Positions 44,552 to 52,934 of a DNA stretch of 64,000 bases are shown here, piece by piece. The notes under the pieces were generated by a model. It worked only from the letters and a program-made list of their open reading frames with translations. It searched no databases and was not told where the DNA came from. The DNA comes from Eubacterium limosum (lineage in GTDB: Bacteria > Bacillota > Clostridia > Eubacteriales > Eubacteriaceae), in NCBI RefSeq assembly GCF_000807675.2, contig NZ_CP019962.1, forward strand, positions 1,922,001 through 1,986,000. The letters run 5' to 3'. Positions within the stretch are counted from its first letter, which is position 1, and every line of letters begins with the position of its first letter. Made by a program: the position numbers and the translations under genes.

Positions 44552-44776
44552 ATGGCAAGAGCCAAAGGAAACGTCATCATTGATGAATTTTATTGTAAAG
44601 GGTGTGAACTATGTGTGTCCGTCTGCCCAAAGGATATCTTAGCGCTGGATGAAACACGCCTGAACATCAGCGGGTATAACCCCTGTATGGTCACCGATAT
44701 GGGCGAATGTATCGCCTGTGCGAACTGCGCTAAGATGTGTCCGGAAGCGGCCATCACAGTAGAAAAATGCAATTAG
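44552..44776 (+). CDS. 2-oxoacid:ferredoxin oxidoreductase delta subunit (2x[4Fe-4S])
   Basis: 74-residue bacterial ferredoxin-like subunit. Two CxxCxxCxxxC motifs: CKGCELCVSVCP (about 13-24) and CIACANCAKMCP (about 52-63), binding two [4Fe-4S] clusters. It carries electrons from the TPP subunit to external ferredoxin. GGAGG precedes the ATG. First gene of a delta-alpha-beta-gamma run. Confidence 0.92.
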   Translation: MARAKGNVIIDEFYCKGCELCVSVCPKDILALDETRLNISGYNPCMVTDMGECIACANCAKMCPEAAITVEKCN

Positions 44777-44788
44777 GGAGGGATAGCA

Positions 44789-45856
44789 GTGACAAAGGTT
44801 TTAATGAAGGGGAATGAAGCAGTTGGCAAGGCGGCGATGGAGGCGGGATGCCGGTTCTTTTTTGGCTACCCGATCACGCCGCAGAGCGAGGTTCCAGAGT
44901 ATCTGTCCAGAGAGCTGCCTAAAATCGGGGGGACGTTTGTGCAGTCCGAATCCGAGGTGGCAGCTATTAATATGGTCTACGGTGCGGCAGGAGCAGGCGC
45001 ACGGGTTATGACCAGCTCATCCTCACCTGGAATCGCCTTGAAGCAGGAGGGGATCGGTTATATCACCCGGGCGGAGCTGCCGGCAGTGATTGTTAATATG
45101 ATGCGCGGCGGCCCTGGCTTAGGCGGCATACAGCCAAGCCAGGCCGATTACCACATGTGTGTAAAGGGCGGCAGCAATGGGGATTACCATAATATTGTCC
45201 TGGCGCCGTCGACGGTACAGGAGGTTGCGGATATGGTCATGGAGGGGTTTGACCTTGCGGACTATTACCGTACACCGGTGATCATTCTGTCCGACGGAAT
45301 GATCGGCCAGATGATGGAGCCTGTGGAGTTCAATTACAGGCCATCCAAAGAACTGAAGCCCAAGGACTGGGCCATGACCGGAAAAGGGAAGGGCGAGCGC
45401 CACCTCGTCATTAACCTGGACCTGGAAGCCGAGGGGCTGGAAACCGCCAATTTTGAATTGCAGCAAAAATATGAGCAGATCCAGGAAAATGAGCAGCAGG
45501 CGGAAAGCTTTATGATGGAAGACGCCGAGTACGCCTTTGCCGCATACGGCACCGCTGCCCGGATTGTCAAGACAGCCATTAAGCGCCTGCGTGAGGAAGG
45601 TTACCGCGTGGGGCTGATAAGGCCAAAGACTCTGTGGCCCTTCCCGGAAAAGGCATTTAAAAACCTTTCGGTCAAGAAGATCATGGATGTTGAGATGAGC
45701 CTTGGCCAAATGGTGGACGACGTTAAACTGGCCTGCGGGGATGTCCATAAAGTCGAGTTTTACGGCCGCACCGGCGGTGTGATCCTGACGCCAGAGGAAA
45801 TTGTTGAATTTGCGAAATCTGTGATGGAGGTGGAAAAAAATGACCACTGTATTTAA
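44789..45856 (+). CDS. vorB: 2-oxoacid:ferredoxin oxidoreductase alpha subunit (VorB-like)
   Basis: 355 residues, GTG start with GGGAGGG upstream. The pyrimidine-binding subunit of the KorA/VorB group: GNEAVGKAAMEAGCRFFFGYPITPQSEVP (over about 8-36), ESEVAAINMVYGAAGAGARVMTSSSSPG region and RGGPGLGGIQPSQADY. Neighbouring BrnQ and leucine dehydrogenase favour branched-chain 2-oxoacids (2-oxoisocaproate, 2-oxoisovalerate) over 2-oxoglutarate. Overlaps the beta subunit gene by 17 bases. Confidence 0.88.
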   Translation: MTKVLMKGNEAVGKAAMEAGCRFFFGYPITPQSEVPEYLSRELPKIGGTFVQSESEVAAINMVYGAAGAGARVMTSSSSPGIALKQEGIGYITRAELPAVIVNMMRGGPGLGGIQPSQADYHMCVKGGSNGDYHNIVLAPSTVQEVADMVMEGFDLADYYRTPVIILSDGMIGQMMEPVEFNYRPSKELKPKDWAMTGKGKGERHLVINLDLEAEGLETANFELQQKYEQIQENEQQAESFMMEDAEYAFAAYGTAARIVKTAIKRLREEGYRVGLIRPKTLWPFPEKAFKNLSVKKIMDVEMSLGQMVDDVKLACGDVHKVEFYGRTGGVILTPEEIVEFAKSVMEVEKNDHCI

Positions 45857-46592
45857 ACGCACCCAGGGGCTGACCGAGGCAAAGACCCACTACTGCCCAG
45901 GATGTACCCACGGTATTGTCCACCGGCTTGTCGGTGAGGTTCTTGAGGAGATGGGGCTGCTGGAAGAAGCCATTGCGGTGGTCCCGGTTGGCTGTGCGGT
46001 CATGGCGACCAGCTATTTCAATACTGATGGCATCCAGGCGGCCCATGGCCGTGCGCCGGCTACGGCTACCGGGGTTAAACGGGTACACCCGGATAATACG
46101 GTTTTTACCTACCAGGGGGACGGAGATCTGGCCTCCATTGGCACCGCGGAAATCATTCACGCGGCTGCCCGGGGTGAGAAGATCACGACCATTTTTATCA
46201 ACAATGGCATCTACGGGATGACGGGCGGCCAGATGGCGCCAACGACCCTGCCAGGCATGAAGGCAACCACCTGCCAGAGTGGGCGTGACCCCAAACTCGA
46301 CGGGAACCCCATACGTGTGTCGGAGATGCTGAGCACCCTTGAGGGAGCCGCCTATGTTCAGCGTGTTGCGGTCAATTCGCCATTCAATGTGATGAAAACC
46401 AGAAAGGCGATTCAAAAGGCCTTCGAGGTTCAGAAAAAAGGGCTTGGCTTTTCACTCATCGAGGTGGTTTCGAGCTGCCCGACCAACTGGGGGCTGCCGC
46501 CGGTCAAGGCTATGCAGTTTATCGAAAAAGAAATGATCCCTTACTACCCGCTGGGGGTTTATAAAGACATTACAAGGGAGGCAGAGGCATAA
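45840..46592 (+). CDS. 2-oxoacid:ferredoxin oxidoreductase beta (TPP) subunit
   Basis: 250 residues, thiamine-diphosphate-binding subunit. HYCPGCTHGIVHRLV (about 16-30) and the TPP/Mg motif YQGDGDLASIGTAEIIHAA (about 94-112) with NNGIYGMTGGQMAPTT are characteristic. It cleaves the 2-oxoacid and transfers the acyl group to CoA together with the alpha subunit. Gamma subunit starts one base after its stop. Confidence 0.92.
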   Translation: MTTVFKRTQGLTEAKTHYCPGCTHGIVHRLVGEVLEEMGLLEEAIAVVPVGCAVMATSYFNTDGIQAAHGRAPATATGVKRVHPDNTVFTYQGDGDLASIGTAEIIHAAARGEKITTIFINNGIYGMTGGQMAPTTLPGMKATTCQSGRDPKLDGNPIRVSEMLSTLEGAAYVQRVAVNSPFNVMKTRKAIQKAFEVQKKGLGFSLIEVVSSCPTNWGLPPVKAMQFIEKEMIPYYPLGVYKDITREAEA

Positions 46593-46593
46593 A

Positions 46594-47145
46594 ATGGAAA
46601 CACAGAAAATTTGTTTTGCAGGCTTTGGAGGACAGGGGGTTCTGAGTGTTGGCAAGCTGCTCGCCTATGCGGCGATGATAAAGGACAAGGAGGTTTCCTG
46701 GTGTCCCTCCTATGGCCCTGAGATGCGGGGCGGAACAGCCAACTGTACGGTGATCATTTCGGATGAACCCATCGGTTCTCCGGTCGTCACGAAAAACGCC
46801 TCGTCCGCGGTCGTCATGAATGAGCCGTCTTTCCGTAAGTTTGAGAATGTGGTCGCTCCGGGCGGCGCCATGATCATCAATGCGAACCTTATCTCTTTAA
46901 AACCGGAGCGGACGGATATCCGGACGATCTATGTTCCAGCTAGCGATATTGCAAAGGAGCTGGGTAACCCGAAGCTCATGAATATGGTGTTGCTTGGGGC
47001 CCTGCTGGAAGTGGATCATACCATCTCGGAGGAGGCGGTTTTGGAAGCCTTTACCAAGGTGTTCGGCGAAGGTAAAGCGAAGTTTATCCCCGTTAACCGG
47101 CAGGCGCTTGAAAAGGGAAAGAATTATGCCAGAGCCTTGGCGTAA
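46594..47145 (+). CDS. 2-oxoacid:ferredoxin oxidoreductase gamma subunit
   Basis: 183 residues of the pyruvate/ketoisovalerate oxidoreductase catalytic domain: FAGFGGQGVLSVGKLLAYAA (about 7-26) and SYGPEMRGGTANCTVIIS. Completes the four-subunit enzyme delta-alpha-beta-gamma (10-kDa, 39-kDa, 27-kDa, 19-kDa class). GGAGG lies in the end of the upstream gene. Confidence 0.92.
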   Translation: METQKICFAGFGGQGVLSVGKLLAYAAMIKDKEVSWCPSYGPEMRGGTANCTVIISDEPIGSPVVTKNASSAVVMNEPSFRKFENVVAPGGAMIINANLISLKPERTDIRTIYVPASDIAKELGNPKLMNMVLLGALLEVDHTISEEAVLEAFTKVFGEGKAKFIPVNRQALEKGKNYARALA

Positions 47146-47178
47146 CCGAAGGCATAAGGGTAAGAGGAATGTGTGTGA

Positions 47179-48480
47179 ATGAAAACAGTGATCAGTCAAT
47201 ATAAGCAAAAGCTTAAGCGGCCAGAGGAAATCGCAGCCCTCATGGAATGCGGCTGGGTGTGCTGCTCCGACATCGCGCTGGGCTACCCGCCGGCCATTTA
47301 CAGCGCGGTGATGAATCGGATTCAGCAGGAAGCGGATTTTACCGTCCAGTTGCACACCATCCTGGATGTGCAGCCCATGCCCTGTTACGACGAAGGGCTT
47401 ATGGGCAAGTTAGGGGTGTCCTGGTTTTCGGGAAAATATGCGCGCCAGGGCGTGGCAGCCGGAGTGGGGGATGTGATGCCCTGCTACTACCGGGATATGC
47501 CCGAATTATTTGAAAACTATATTGATATGGATGCCTTTTGCGCGACGGTGTCGCCAATGGACCGGCACGGCTACTTCTCTACCGGCTGTACTGCTTCCAA
47601 CAGCCTTGCCATGCTTAAAAAGGCAGAACATATCTTTCTGGAAGTCAACGAAAATATGCCGAGATCGCTCAGCAGCCCCGTAATCCATATATCTCAGGTT
47701 ACCGCGCTGTGCGAGAACAATGTCCCCCTGCCCGCCACAGAGCCCTCAGAGCCTGACGCTGTCAGCCAGATCATTGGCAAATTGATCGCGGCGGAGATCC
47801 CTGACGGGGCCACCATTCAGCTGGGGATTGGCGGGATCCCCGAGGCAGTGGGCCAGGCCCTGAAGAAAAAGCATCACCTGGGTATCCACACTGAGCTTTT
47901 TACAGACAGCATGATGGAGCTGATTGCCTCTGGAGCAGTGGACAACAGCCGGAAAGCCATCCACCCCGGACGCTCTGTGGCTACATTTGCCTATGGCAGC
48001 CAGAATATGTATGATTTTGTCAATGACAATCCTGCCATCGAAATCCTGCCAGTGGACTATGTGAATAACCCCCTGGTGATCGCAGAGCATTCGGATTTTA
48101 TATCGGTTAATTCGGCTCTGGAGCTTGATTTCTGGGGCCAGGTGTGCGCGGAATCTGTGGGGAACAGGCATATCTCGGGGACCGGCGGCCAGAGCGATTA
48201 CGTGAGAGGCGCCCGGCTGTCCCCCGGCGGCAAAAGCTTTATCGCTTTCCCCTCCACTGCCATCAACGGCAAGGTCAGCCGGATCAAATCCACGCTTACG
48301 CAGGGTGCGGTCGTCACAACCAGCAAGAACGACGTGGACCGTATCGTGACGGAATACGGTATCGCGGAGATGAGGGGAAAGACCCTGTCCGAAAGAACCA
48401 GAGCGCTGATCGCCATCGCCCATCCTGATTTCAGGGAGGCGTTAAAAGCAGAAGCGCGAAAAATGAAAATACTGTCCTAA
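47179..48480 (+). CDS. Acetyl-CoA hydrolase/transferase family CoA-transferase
   Basis: 433 residues of the class I-related CoA-transferase family (4-hydroxybutyrate or butyrate:acetyl-CoA CoA-transferase-like). GIGGIPEAVGQALKKK (about 216-231) and the loop HTELFTDSMMELI (about 237-249), where the Glu is the expected acyl-enzyme residue, then GGQSDYVRGA. As last gene of the cluster it would exchange branched acyl-CoA with acetate, giving isovalerate/isobutyrate plus acetyl-CoA and saving the thioester energy. Exact substrate not set by sequence. Confidence 0.85.
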   Translation: MKTVISQYKQKLKRPEEIAALMECGWVCCSDIALGYPPAIYSAVMNRIQQEADFTVQLHTILDVQPMPCYDEGLMGKLGVSWFSGKYARQGVAAGVGDVMPCYYRDMPELFENYIDMDAFCATVSPMDRHGYFSTGCTASNSLAMLKKAEHIFLEVNENMPRSLSSPVIHISQVTALCENNVPLPATEPSEPDAVSQIIGKLIAAEIPDGATIQLGIGGIPEAVGQALKKKHHLGIHTELFTDSMMELIASGAVDNSRKAIHPGRSVATFAYGSQNMYDFVNDNPAIEILPVDYVNNPLVIAEHSDFISVNSALELDFWGQVCAESVGNRHISGTGGQSDYVRGARLSPGGKSFIAFPSTAINGKVSRIKSTLTQGAVVTTSKNDVDRIVTEYGIAEMRGKTLSERTRALIAIAHPDFREALKAEARKMKILS

Positions 48481-48497
48481 AATAAAGATCCTTCTCT

Positions 48498-48535
48498 AAA
48501 AGATAATGCGGCGTTTTGCCGCATTATCTTTTTTT
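48498..48535 (+). terminator. Terminator of the branched-chain amino-acid cluster
   Basis: Perfect 15-bp stem (48498-48512 with 48518-48532), 5-nt loop, T-run. GATRYGGC family. Confidence 0.9.
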
Positions 48536-48610
48536 GGGTGGTGCGCGCCATGGCACAGTACCGGCCTTCAAAAGGTTTACAGAAAAACAGAAAAGAAACA
48601 AAAGCATTAA

Positions 48611-48646
48611 AAAAGCTCGTGAAATATTTAAATTTCACGAGCTTTT
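48611..48646. repeat. Left copy of the recombinase-flanking palindromic site
   Basis: Arms AAAAGCTCGTGAAAT (48611-48625) and ATTTCACGAGCTTTT (48632-48646) around the asymmetric 6-bp spacer ATTTAA (48626-48631). A 30-nt part is repeated in inverted orientation at 50136-50165. It also resembles a hairpin terminator for the recombinase gene. Confidence 0.8.
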
Positions 48647-48683
48647 GTCCTAAACCTTCTATTTCAGGCGCTTGGCGTATTTA

Positions 48684-48710
48684 TGACCATGTTTTTGACC
48701 AAAACGGTCA
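48684..48710. repeat. Candidate arm-type recombinase sites, left cluster
   Basis: TGACCAT (48684-48690) and TGACCA (48696-48701), 12 bp apart, plus inverted GGTCA (48706-48710) overlapping the recombinase stop codon. The same heptamer occurs twice at the other end of the gene. Confidence 0.45.
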
Positions 48711-49934
48711 GCTTGCAGACAGCTTCAGCATTTCCTGCTGATCCTGGCCGCTCAGTACATGAACATAAAGCTGCAGCGTCAAACCGACGTTTGAATGTCC
48801 CAAAATCCTGCTCAGAACAGAAATCTGCATATTTTTACTTGCCGCATGTGTCGCGAAAGTATGGCGCAGTGCATGAAAATTGACGTGGCGAATTCCGGCT
48901 TTTTTTAGAATACGCCTAAAGTAAAGCTGATAAACCCTAGGGTCGATGAAAGAATTTTTTCGATTTGTAAAGACGAATGTTTCTGAAAAATTTTCCCTGT
49001 GTTTCATGGTTTCATAATACTGATACAGCAGCTCATGGATTTCCGGATTCATGGGGATTGTCCGGTTAGAGCTGTAGGACTTTGTCCCTTCAAACACCAT
49101 CTTGGTTTTCATGCCACTCTTCTCACTGTTTTTCACACGCTGAACCGAATCCCTGATTTGGATGACCTGCTCATCAAAATCAACATCCTTCCACTTTAAA
49201 GCAGCCAACTCCCCTAGACGAATGCCTGTCTTAAGGGCGAAAAGCACAGCTGTTGATTTTTTATGGTCCCGAGAATTTTTCAACACAGCTTCGAGCTTTT
49301 GGGCTTCTTTCACATCAAGAAAAACTGGCTTTTTTATGAGCCTTTTAGGTAAAACAATATCGTCACAAGGGTTTTTATGGATTAATCCCTCTTTTTGTGC
49401 CTGCTTGAGGGCGGCCGAGAGAATGACAATGTGCCCGCGAACCGTTGAGACCGCTATTTTATTTTCTTCTAAGGTTGCTTTTATATAATCCTGTATGGCA
49501 TCTGGCTTCAGATTTTCCAGTTCGCAGTGCCCCAGCCGTGGCACGAGGTGCCGGTTGACGACATTGCTGTACCTTGTATAGGAGGACTGTTTGATCGTAT
49601 ATTTTTTGTATGACTCAAGCCACTTCCTCAGCCACTCCGCCAGCAGCGTTTTGGCCTTGTCTTTCTGGTTTTCGTCAAACTGAATGTTCAAAACATTTTC
49701 AATGATACCCCTTTGATTGCTTTTTTCCTTTTCTTCCCGCAACAGACGCTGAAGCTGGACCTCCTCAAAAACTTTATTTTCTGCCTCCTCAAGCTTTAAA
49801 ATTATTTCCTTGTAGGTTTTAGCATAAACGGAACGGTAGACAGCCTTTCCATAGACATTTTCATATCTTATTATATAGCGGCCTTCGTAACGGCCATCCT
49901 TGCGTTTATAGACATTTTTTCGATAACGTTTCAT
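48708..49934 (-). CDS. Tyrosine recombinase/integrase flanked by inverted recombination-like sites
   Basis: 408 residues from the ATG at 49934, chosen because AGGAG lies 10 bases upstream; an ATG 11 codons earlier lies within the TGACCAT repeats. An N-terminal arm-binding-like beta domain (RKDGRYEGRYIIRYENVYGK, about 11-30) is followed by a coiled stretch (about 45-75), a SAM-like core-binding domain (about 95-185) and a catalytic domain with Arg239 (TGIRLGE), His354 and Arg357 (HALRHTFATH), His380 (LGHSNV) and Tyr390: the full set. The gene is AT-rich relative to neighbours. It points away from the surface operon at 50353. No phage or ICE genes accompany it. Confidence 0.9.
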   Translation of the reverse strand: MKRYRKNVYKRKDGRYEGRYIIRYENVYGKAVYRSVYAKTYKEIILKLEEAENKVFEEVQLQRLLREEKEKSNQRGIIENVLNIQFDENQKDKAKTLLAEWLRKWLESYKKYTIKQSSYTRYSNVVNRHLVPRLGHCELENLKPDAIQDYIKATLEENKIAVSTVRGHIVILSAALKQAQKEGLIHKNPCDDIVLPKRLIKKPVFLDVKEAQKLEAVLKNSRDHKKSTAVLFALKTGIRLGELAALKWKDVDFDEQVIQIRDSVQRVKNSEKSGMKTKMVFEGTKSYSSNRTIPMNPEIHELLYQYYETMKHRENFSETFVFTNRKNSFIDPRVYQLYFRRILKKAGIRHVNFHALRHTFATHAASKNMQISVLSRILGHSNVGLTLQLYVHVLSGQDQQEMLKLSAS

Positions 49935-49960
49935 GATGATTCTACTCCTTTTCTGATTTC

Positions 49961-49978
49961 TGACCATATTCTGACCAT
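49961..49978. repeat. Candidate arm-type recombinase sites, right cluster
   Basis: TGACCAT at 49961-49967 and again at 49972-49978, 11 bp apart (one helical turn), just upstream of the recombinase start codon. Confidence 0.45.
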
Positions 49979-50078
49979 TTTTTTTATAATTAAACAGATG
50001 AATAAAGCTCTATTTACTATCATTATCCATTTCCCTCTTTAATTATCTTAAAAAAAGTCTGGATTTATTCAATTATTG

Positions 50079-50087
50079 TGTTATAAT
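50079..50087 (+). promoter_or_regulatory. Rightward extended -10 promoter inside the putative invertible segment
   Basis: TGT-TATAAT (50079-50087) with a poor -35. In the orientation seen here it points through the right site toward the VWA gene. Confidence 0.45.
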
Positions 50088-50135
50088 GTTTACATGAAAT
50101 AGATAGTATCCGTATTTTAATATTTGATGGCTGAT

Positions 50136-50165
50136 AAAAGCTCGTGAAATTTAAATATTTCACGA
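50136..50165. repeat. Right copy of the recombinase-flanking palindromic site
   Basis: AAAAGCTCGTGAAAT (50136-50150), spacer TTAAAT (50151-50156), ATTTCACGA (50157-50165). The spacer is the reverse complement of the left spacer, so the two copies are inverted relative to each other; 30 of 30 bases match the reverse complement of the left copy. Confidence 0.8.
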
Positions 50166-50352
50166 ATGTTTTATGTTAGCTGACCTATATTTTATAACCA
50201 ATTTGTATTTTTTAAAAGAGGATATTGAACATTTTAAGAAATACTCAAGATAACGGTGCTGTCTAAAAAATTTTAAAAATCCAGAATAAAAAAACGCAAT
50301 CCGTCAAACGACAATAATAAACGTTTTCAAAGTGTTCTGGAGGAAAGGATGT

Positions 50353-52416
50353 ATGCTGAATATGAAAAAAACAGGAAAACAAATTATTGCAGTCATCACT
50401 CTGCTGGGCATGCTGTGGAGCAGCGGCTTTTCTGTTTTGGCAGCGCCGGAGTCCGCGGAGCCGTCATCCCCCGACATCGAGGTCACCAAGACGGCCGAGC
50501 TTAAGGACTGGGAAAGCAGAACCTACCAGATCAACCTTGGCGCAAAGGCCAGTTCTTCAGCGGTCGGCGCTGCGGATGTGGTGCTGGTTATCGACCGGTC
50601 CGGGAGCATGGGCGAGCGCTACGATGGAAGCCGGCAGACTAAAATGGAGGTGCTGAAGGATACCGCTAAGGATTTCATTACCCAGCTGAGCGCGCAGTCC
50701 CCGGCCAGCCAGGTTTCTGTCGTGAGCTACGCAAGCGACTCCAAAACCAATATAGGCCTGACGTCTCTAGACACACAGGAAAATATCCAAAGCCTTAACC
50801 GGGCCATTGATAAGCTTTGGGTCAGTGGCGCCACACGGTCAGATTTAGGGCTGGAGGATGCGTACAGCGTGCTGGGCGCAGCGGATTCAGGAAACAAGCA
50901 GTTTGTCATCTTTTTGACCGATGGGGAACCAAACAGTTACTCGGGATTTGACAGAGAGATCGCGGCGAGAGCGGAGAGTACCGCCTCGATTATTAAAGGG
51001 GAGGACTTAATTAAAAGAGACGGAAGAATATTTGGAGATTATGACGGCAGCCTCGATGATGGCTCCAGCCATAACCCGTACTGGGAATTTGAAGGAGACC
51101 CTTTAAGCGCTGAAATCTTCTCGATTGGGATCTTAAAAAGCTGGTCGTTTCAAAGAGTTCACGATTACCTGAACTATATTGACTCACAGCACAGCGCGGC
51201 TCTCGCGGATACTGCGCAGGCTCTGCAGGATATTTTTGACGCCATCACACACCAGATCGCGGTGACAGCAACGGTAAGTGATGTACTGGACAGCCGGTTT
51301 GAGCTGACCGCTGAGCAGAAAGCCGCCTTTGACACCGCAGGCGTCACATATACCGAAAACGGGGATGGTACCACCACCATCGTATGGCCGGATAAAGACT
51401 TGTCCGGAAACGGCTGGCAGGACTCTGTTGAGGTGAAGGCAAAAGACAGCTTTATCGGGGATAACAATGTGCTCACCAACGCTGCCGGCTCAGGGGTAAG
51501 TGTCGACGGGGTGCTTGTGGCGCCCTTTGCTTCGCCGACGGTGAATGTGCGGCGGCTGAAGCTGAAGAGCCAGGATGTTGACAAAGCCATTTTTTATGGT
51601 GATTCGCTTAGGCAGACCGGCGTCACAGATGAAGCCGGACTGGAAGCCATGATGCTGGGCTGGGACGACGCTGAGAACATCCGTCCATCCATCGGCGATG
51701 TTTTTGATGCGCCCTACAATCAGGGGCTCATTAAAAAGGCCTGGCAGCCTGAACCCTGCACACCAGAAGAGCTGGACAAAATACCGGACAGCGGCATCGT
51801 CTATAAGCTGAGTGTCACGCAGTCCGTCAACCCTCCAACAGAGGCGTCAACCAACAGCTCGTCTGGAAACGTCAGTGTGGCGGGTGATAGCCTGTCTGGG
51901 CAGTACACAGTGCATGTGGTAAAAGGGCAGCTTGATATTACTAAAGAGATCGACGCCCAATATACATCTGATACGCGGCCGAACACCAACCAGAGCTTTG
52001 TTTTTAAAATTGAGCGGCGGGACGAGCTGTCCGGGCCGGTTCAGGATACTTTCTATGAGGTAATCAGCTTCGCGGCCAATGAGGATACAAAGGTGAAAAC
52101 AAACACCGTTCGGGGCCTTAGAAAAGGCTACTACACCGTAAAGGAAGAGAGCGGCTGGTCGTGGAAATACAATTTAACGGATTTAACCCAGGGCTTTGAG
52201 CCTGTTCCAGCCCCGGTGTATAAGCCATCAGAAGGATTTTATTTGGGCGGTTCAGGGGATAACGGCACTGCGACAGAGGCCCAGCTTAACGGCACAGCGC
52301 CTTATCAGGGACAGGAAGGCAAGGCCCCCTCAGTGATAAGAGCCAGCAATGCCTTAAACCAGAACACTCGTATTCTGGGGGATGCTGCTAACGCTCTGAA
52401 CCGGTTTGTGAATTAA
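50353..52416 (+). CDS. Secreted VWA-domain surface adhesin-like protein
   Basis: 687 residues from ATG 50353 (GGAGG about 9 bases upstream). Signal peptide about 1-32 ending SVLAAPES. VWA domain with MIDAS motif DVVLVIDRSGSM (about 77-88), ATRSDLGLEDA and FLTDGEPN. After a long middle part comes a SpaA/prealbumin-like domain (about 530-620) with QSFVFKIERRD and GYYTVKEESGW. No LPXTG-type tail and no C-terminal membrane helix, so it is probably released or bound through partners. It resembles pilus-tip adhesins. The signal peptidase gene starts right after its stop codon. Confidence 0.85.
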   Translation: MLNMKKTGKQIIAVITLLGMLWSSGFSVLAAPESAEPSSPDIEVTKTAELKDWESRTYQINLGAKASSSAVGAADVVLVIDRSGSMGERYDGSRQTKMEVLKDTAKDFITQLSAQSPASQVSVVSYASDSKTNIGLTSLDTQENIQSLNRAIDKLWVSGATRSDLGLEDAYSVLGAADSGNKQFVIFLTDGEPNSYSGFDREIAARAESTASIIKGEDLIKRDGRIFGDYDGSLDDGSSHNPYWEFEGDPLSAEIFSIGILKSWSFQRVHDYLNYIDSQHSAALADTAQALQDIFDAITHQIAVTATVSDVLDSRFELTAEQKAAFDTAGVTYTENGDGTTTIVWPDKDLSGNGWQDSVEVKAKDSFIGDNNVLTNAAGSGVSVDGVLVAPFASPTVNVRRLKLKSQDVDKAIFYGDSLRQTGVTDEAGLEAMMLGWDDAENIRPSIGDVFDAPYNQGLIKKAWQPEPCTPEELDKIPDSGIVYKLSVTQSVNPPTEASTNSSSGNVSVAGDSLSGQYTVHVVKGQLDITKEIDAQYTSDTRPNTNQSFVFKIERRDELSGPVQDTFYEVISFAANEDTKVKTNTVRGLRKGYYTVKEESGWSWKYNLTDLTQGFEPVPAPVYKPSEGFYLGGSGDNGTATEAQLNGTAPYQGQEGKAPSVIRASNALNQNTRILGDAANALNRFVN

Positions 52417-52920
52417 ATGAAGTCCATGGTTATCCGAAAAATATTATCCACCATCCTAACAGTACTGCTCTGTCTGATGATCCTGCTGCTTTCAGGCCTT
52501 CGCCTGCTGGGGTGGATCCCTTTAGCGGTGCTGAGCGGCAGCATGGAGCCGCAATACCCGGCGGGAAGCCTGATCTTTGTCAGGCCTGTCGCCGCGGAAG
52601 ATGTAAAGTTGGGAGATCCCATTACTTTTTATATGGCAGACGGCAGAACCCTGGCCACACACCGGGTGACCCAGGTGGACGAGGCCAGCCAGAGTTTTAA
52701 AACAAAGGGGGACGCCAACGCCGTCGAGGATCAGGGACCTGTGTCCTTTGACCGGCTGGTGGGCAGCCCGCAGTTCTGTGTTCCCCTTGCCGGCTACGTC
52801 AGTATTTTGGCAGGGTCGGCCCAGGGAAAAATGATTCTGGGGGCAGCCCTTCTGGTCCTGATGCTTCTGGCCTTTTTGCCCGGACGCCTGATGAAAACAA
52901 ATGCATCCAAACGAAAATGA
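52417..52920 (+). CDS. SipW-type (ER-type) signal peptidase I
   Basis: 167 residues with two membrane helices (about 8-30 and 137-155). Catalytic Ser42 in VLSGSMEPQYP. The general base is His82 (TLATHRVTQV) instead of Lys, the hallmark of ER-type/SipW peptidases that process TasA-like fibre proteins. It lies between the adhesin and three SipW-type substrates, so it is almost certainly their dedicated processing enzyme. Start codon directly follows the upstream stop. Confidence 0.92.
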   Translation: MKSMVIRKILSTILTVLLCLMILLLSGLRLLGWIPLAVLSGSMEPQYPAGSLIFVRPVAAEDVKLGDPITFYMADGRTLATHRVTQVDEASQSFKTKGDANAVEDQGPVSFDRLVGSPQFCVPLAGYVSILAGSAQGKMILGAALLVLMLLAFLPGRLMKTNASKRK

Positions 52921-52934
52921 GGAGGTGAGAATGC

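Larger units (their letters stand above)
49935..50352. other. AT-rich region between the recombinase and the surface-protein operon
   Basis: Contains the recombinase ribosome site, TGACCAT repeats (49961-49978), a rightward extended -10 promoter (50079-50087), the right recombination-like site (50136-50165), and about 170 further bases with a possible weak promoter (TTGAAC near 50226) before the GGAGG at 50339 of the VWA gene. No c-di-GMP riboswitch motif or open frame was seen. Confidence 0.6.

Noticed and set aside
48611-50165. attL/attR of an integrated mobile element
   Set aside because: Integration leaves directly repeated core sites; here the asymmetric spacers are inverted, and the segment carries no genes other than the recombinase.
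50166-50352. c-di-GMP riboswitch before the VWA gene
   Set aside because: Considered because of the nearby diguanylate cyclase and fibre genes, but no conserved GEMM core or second-class motif is visible.
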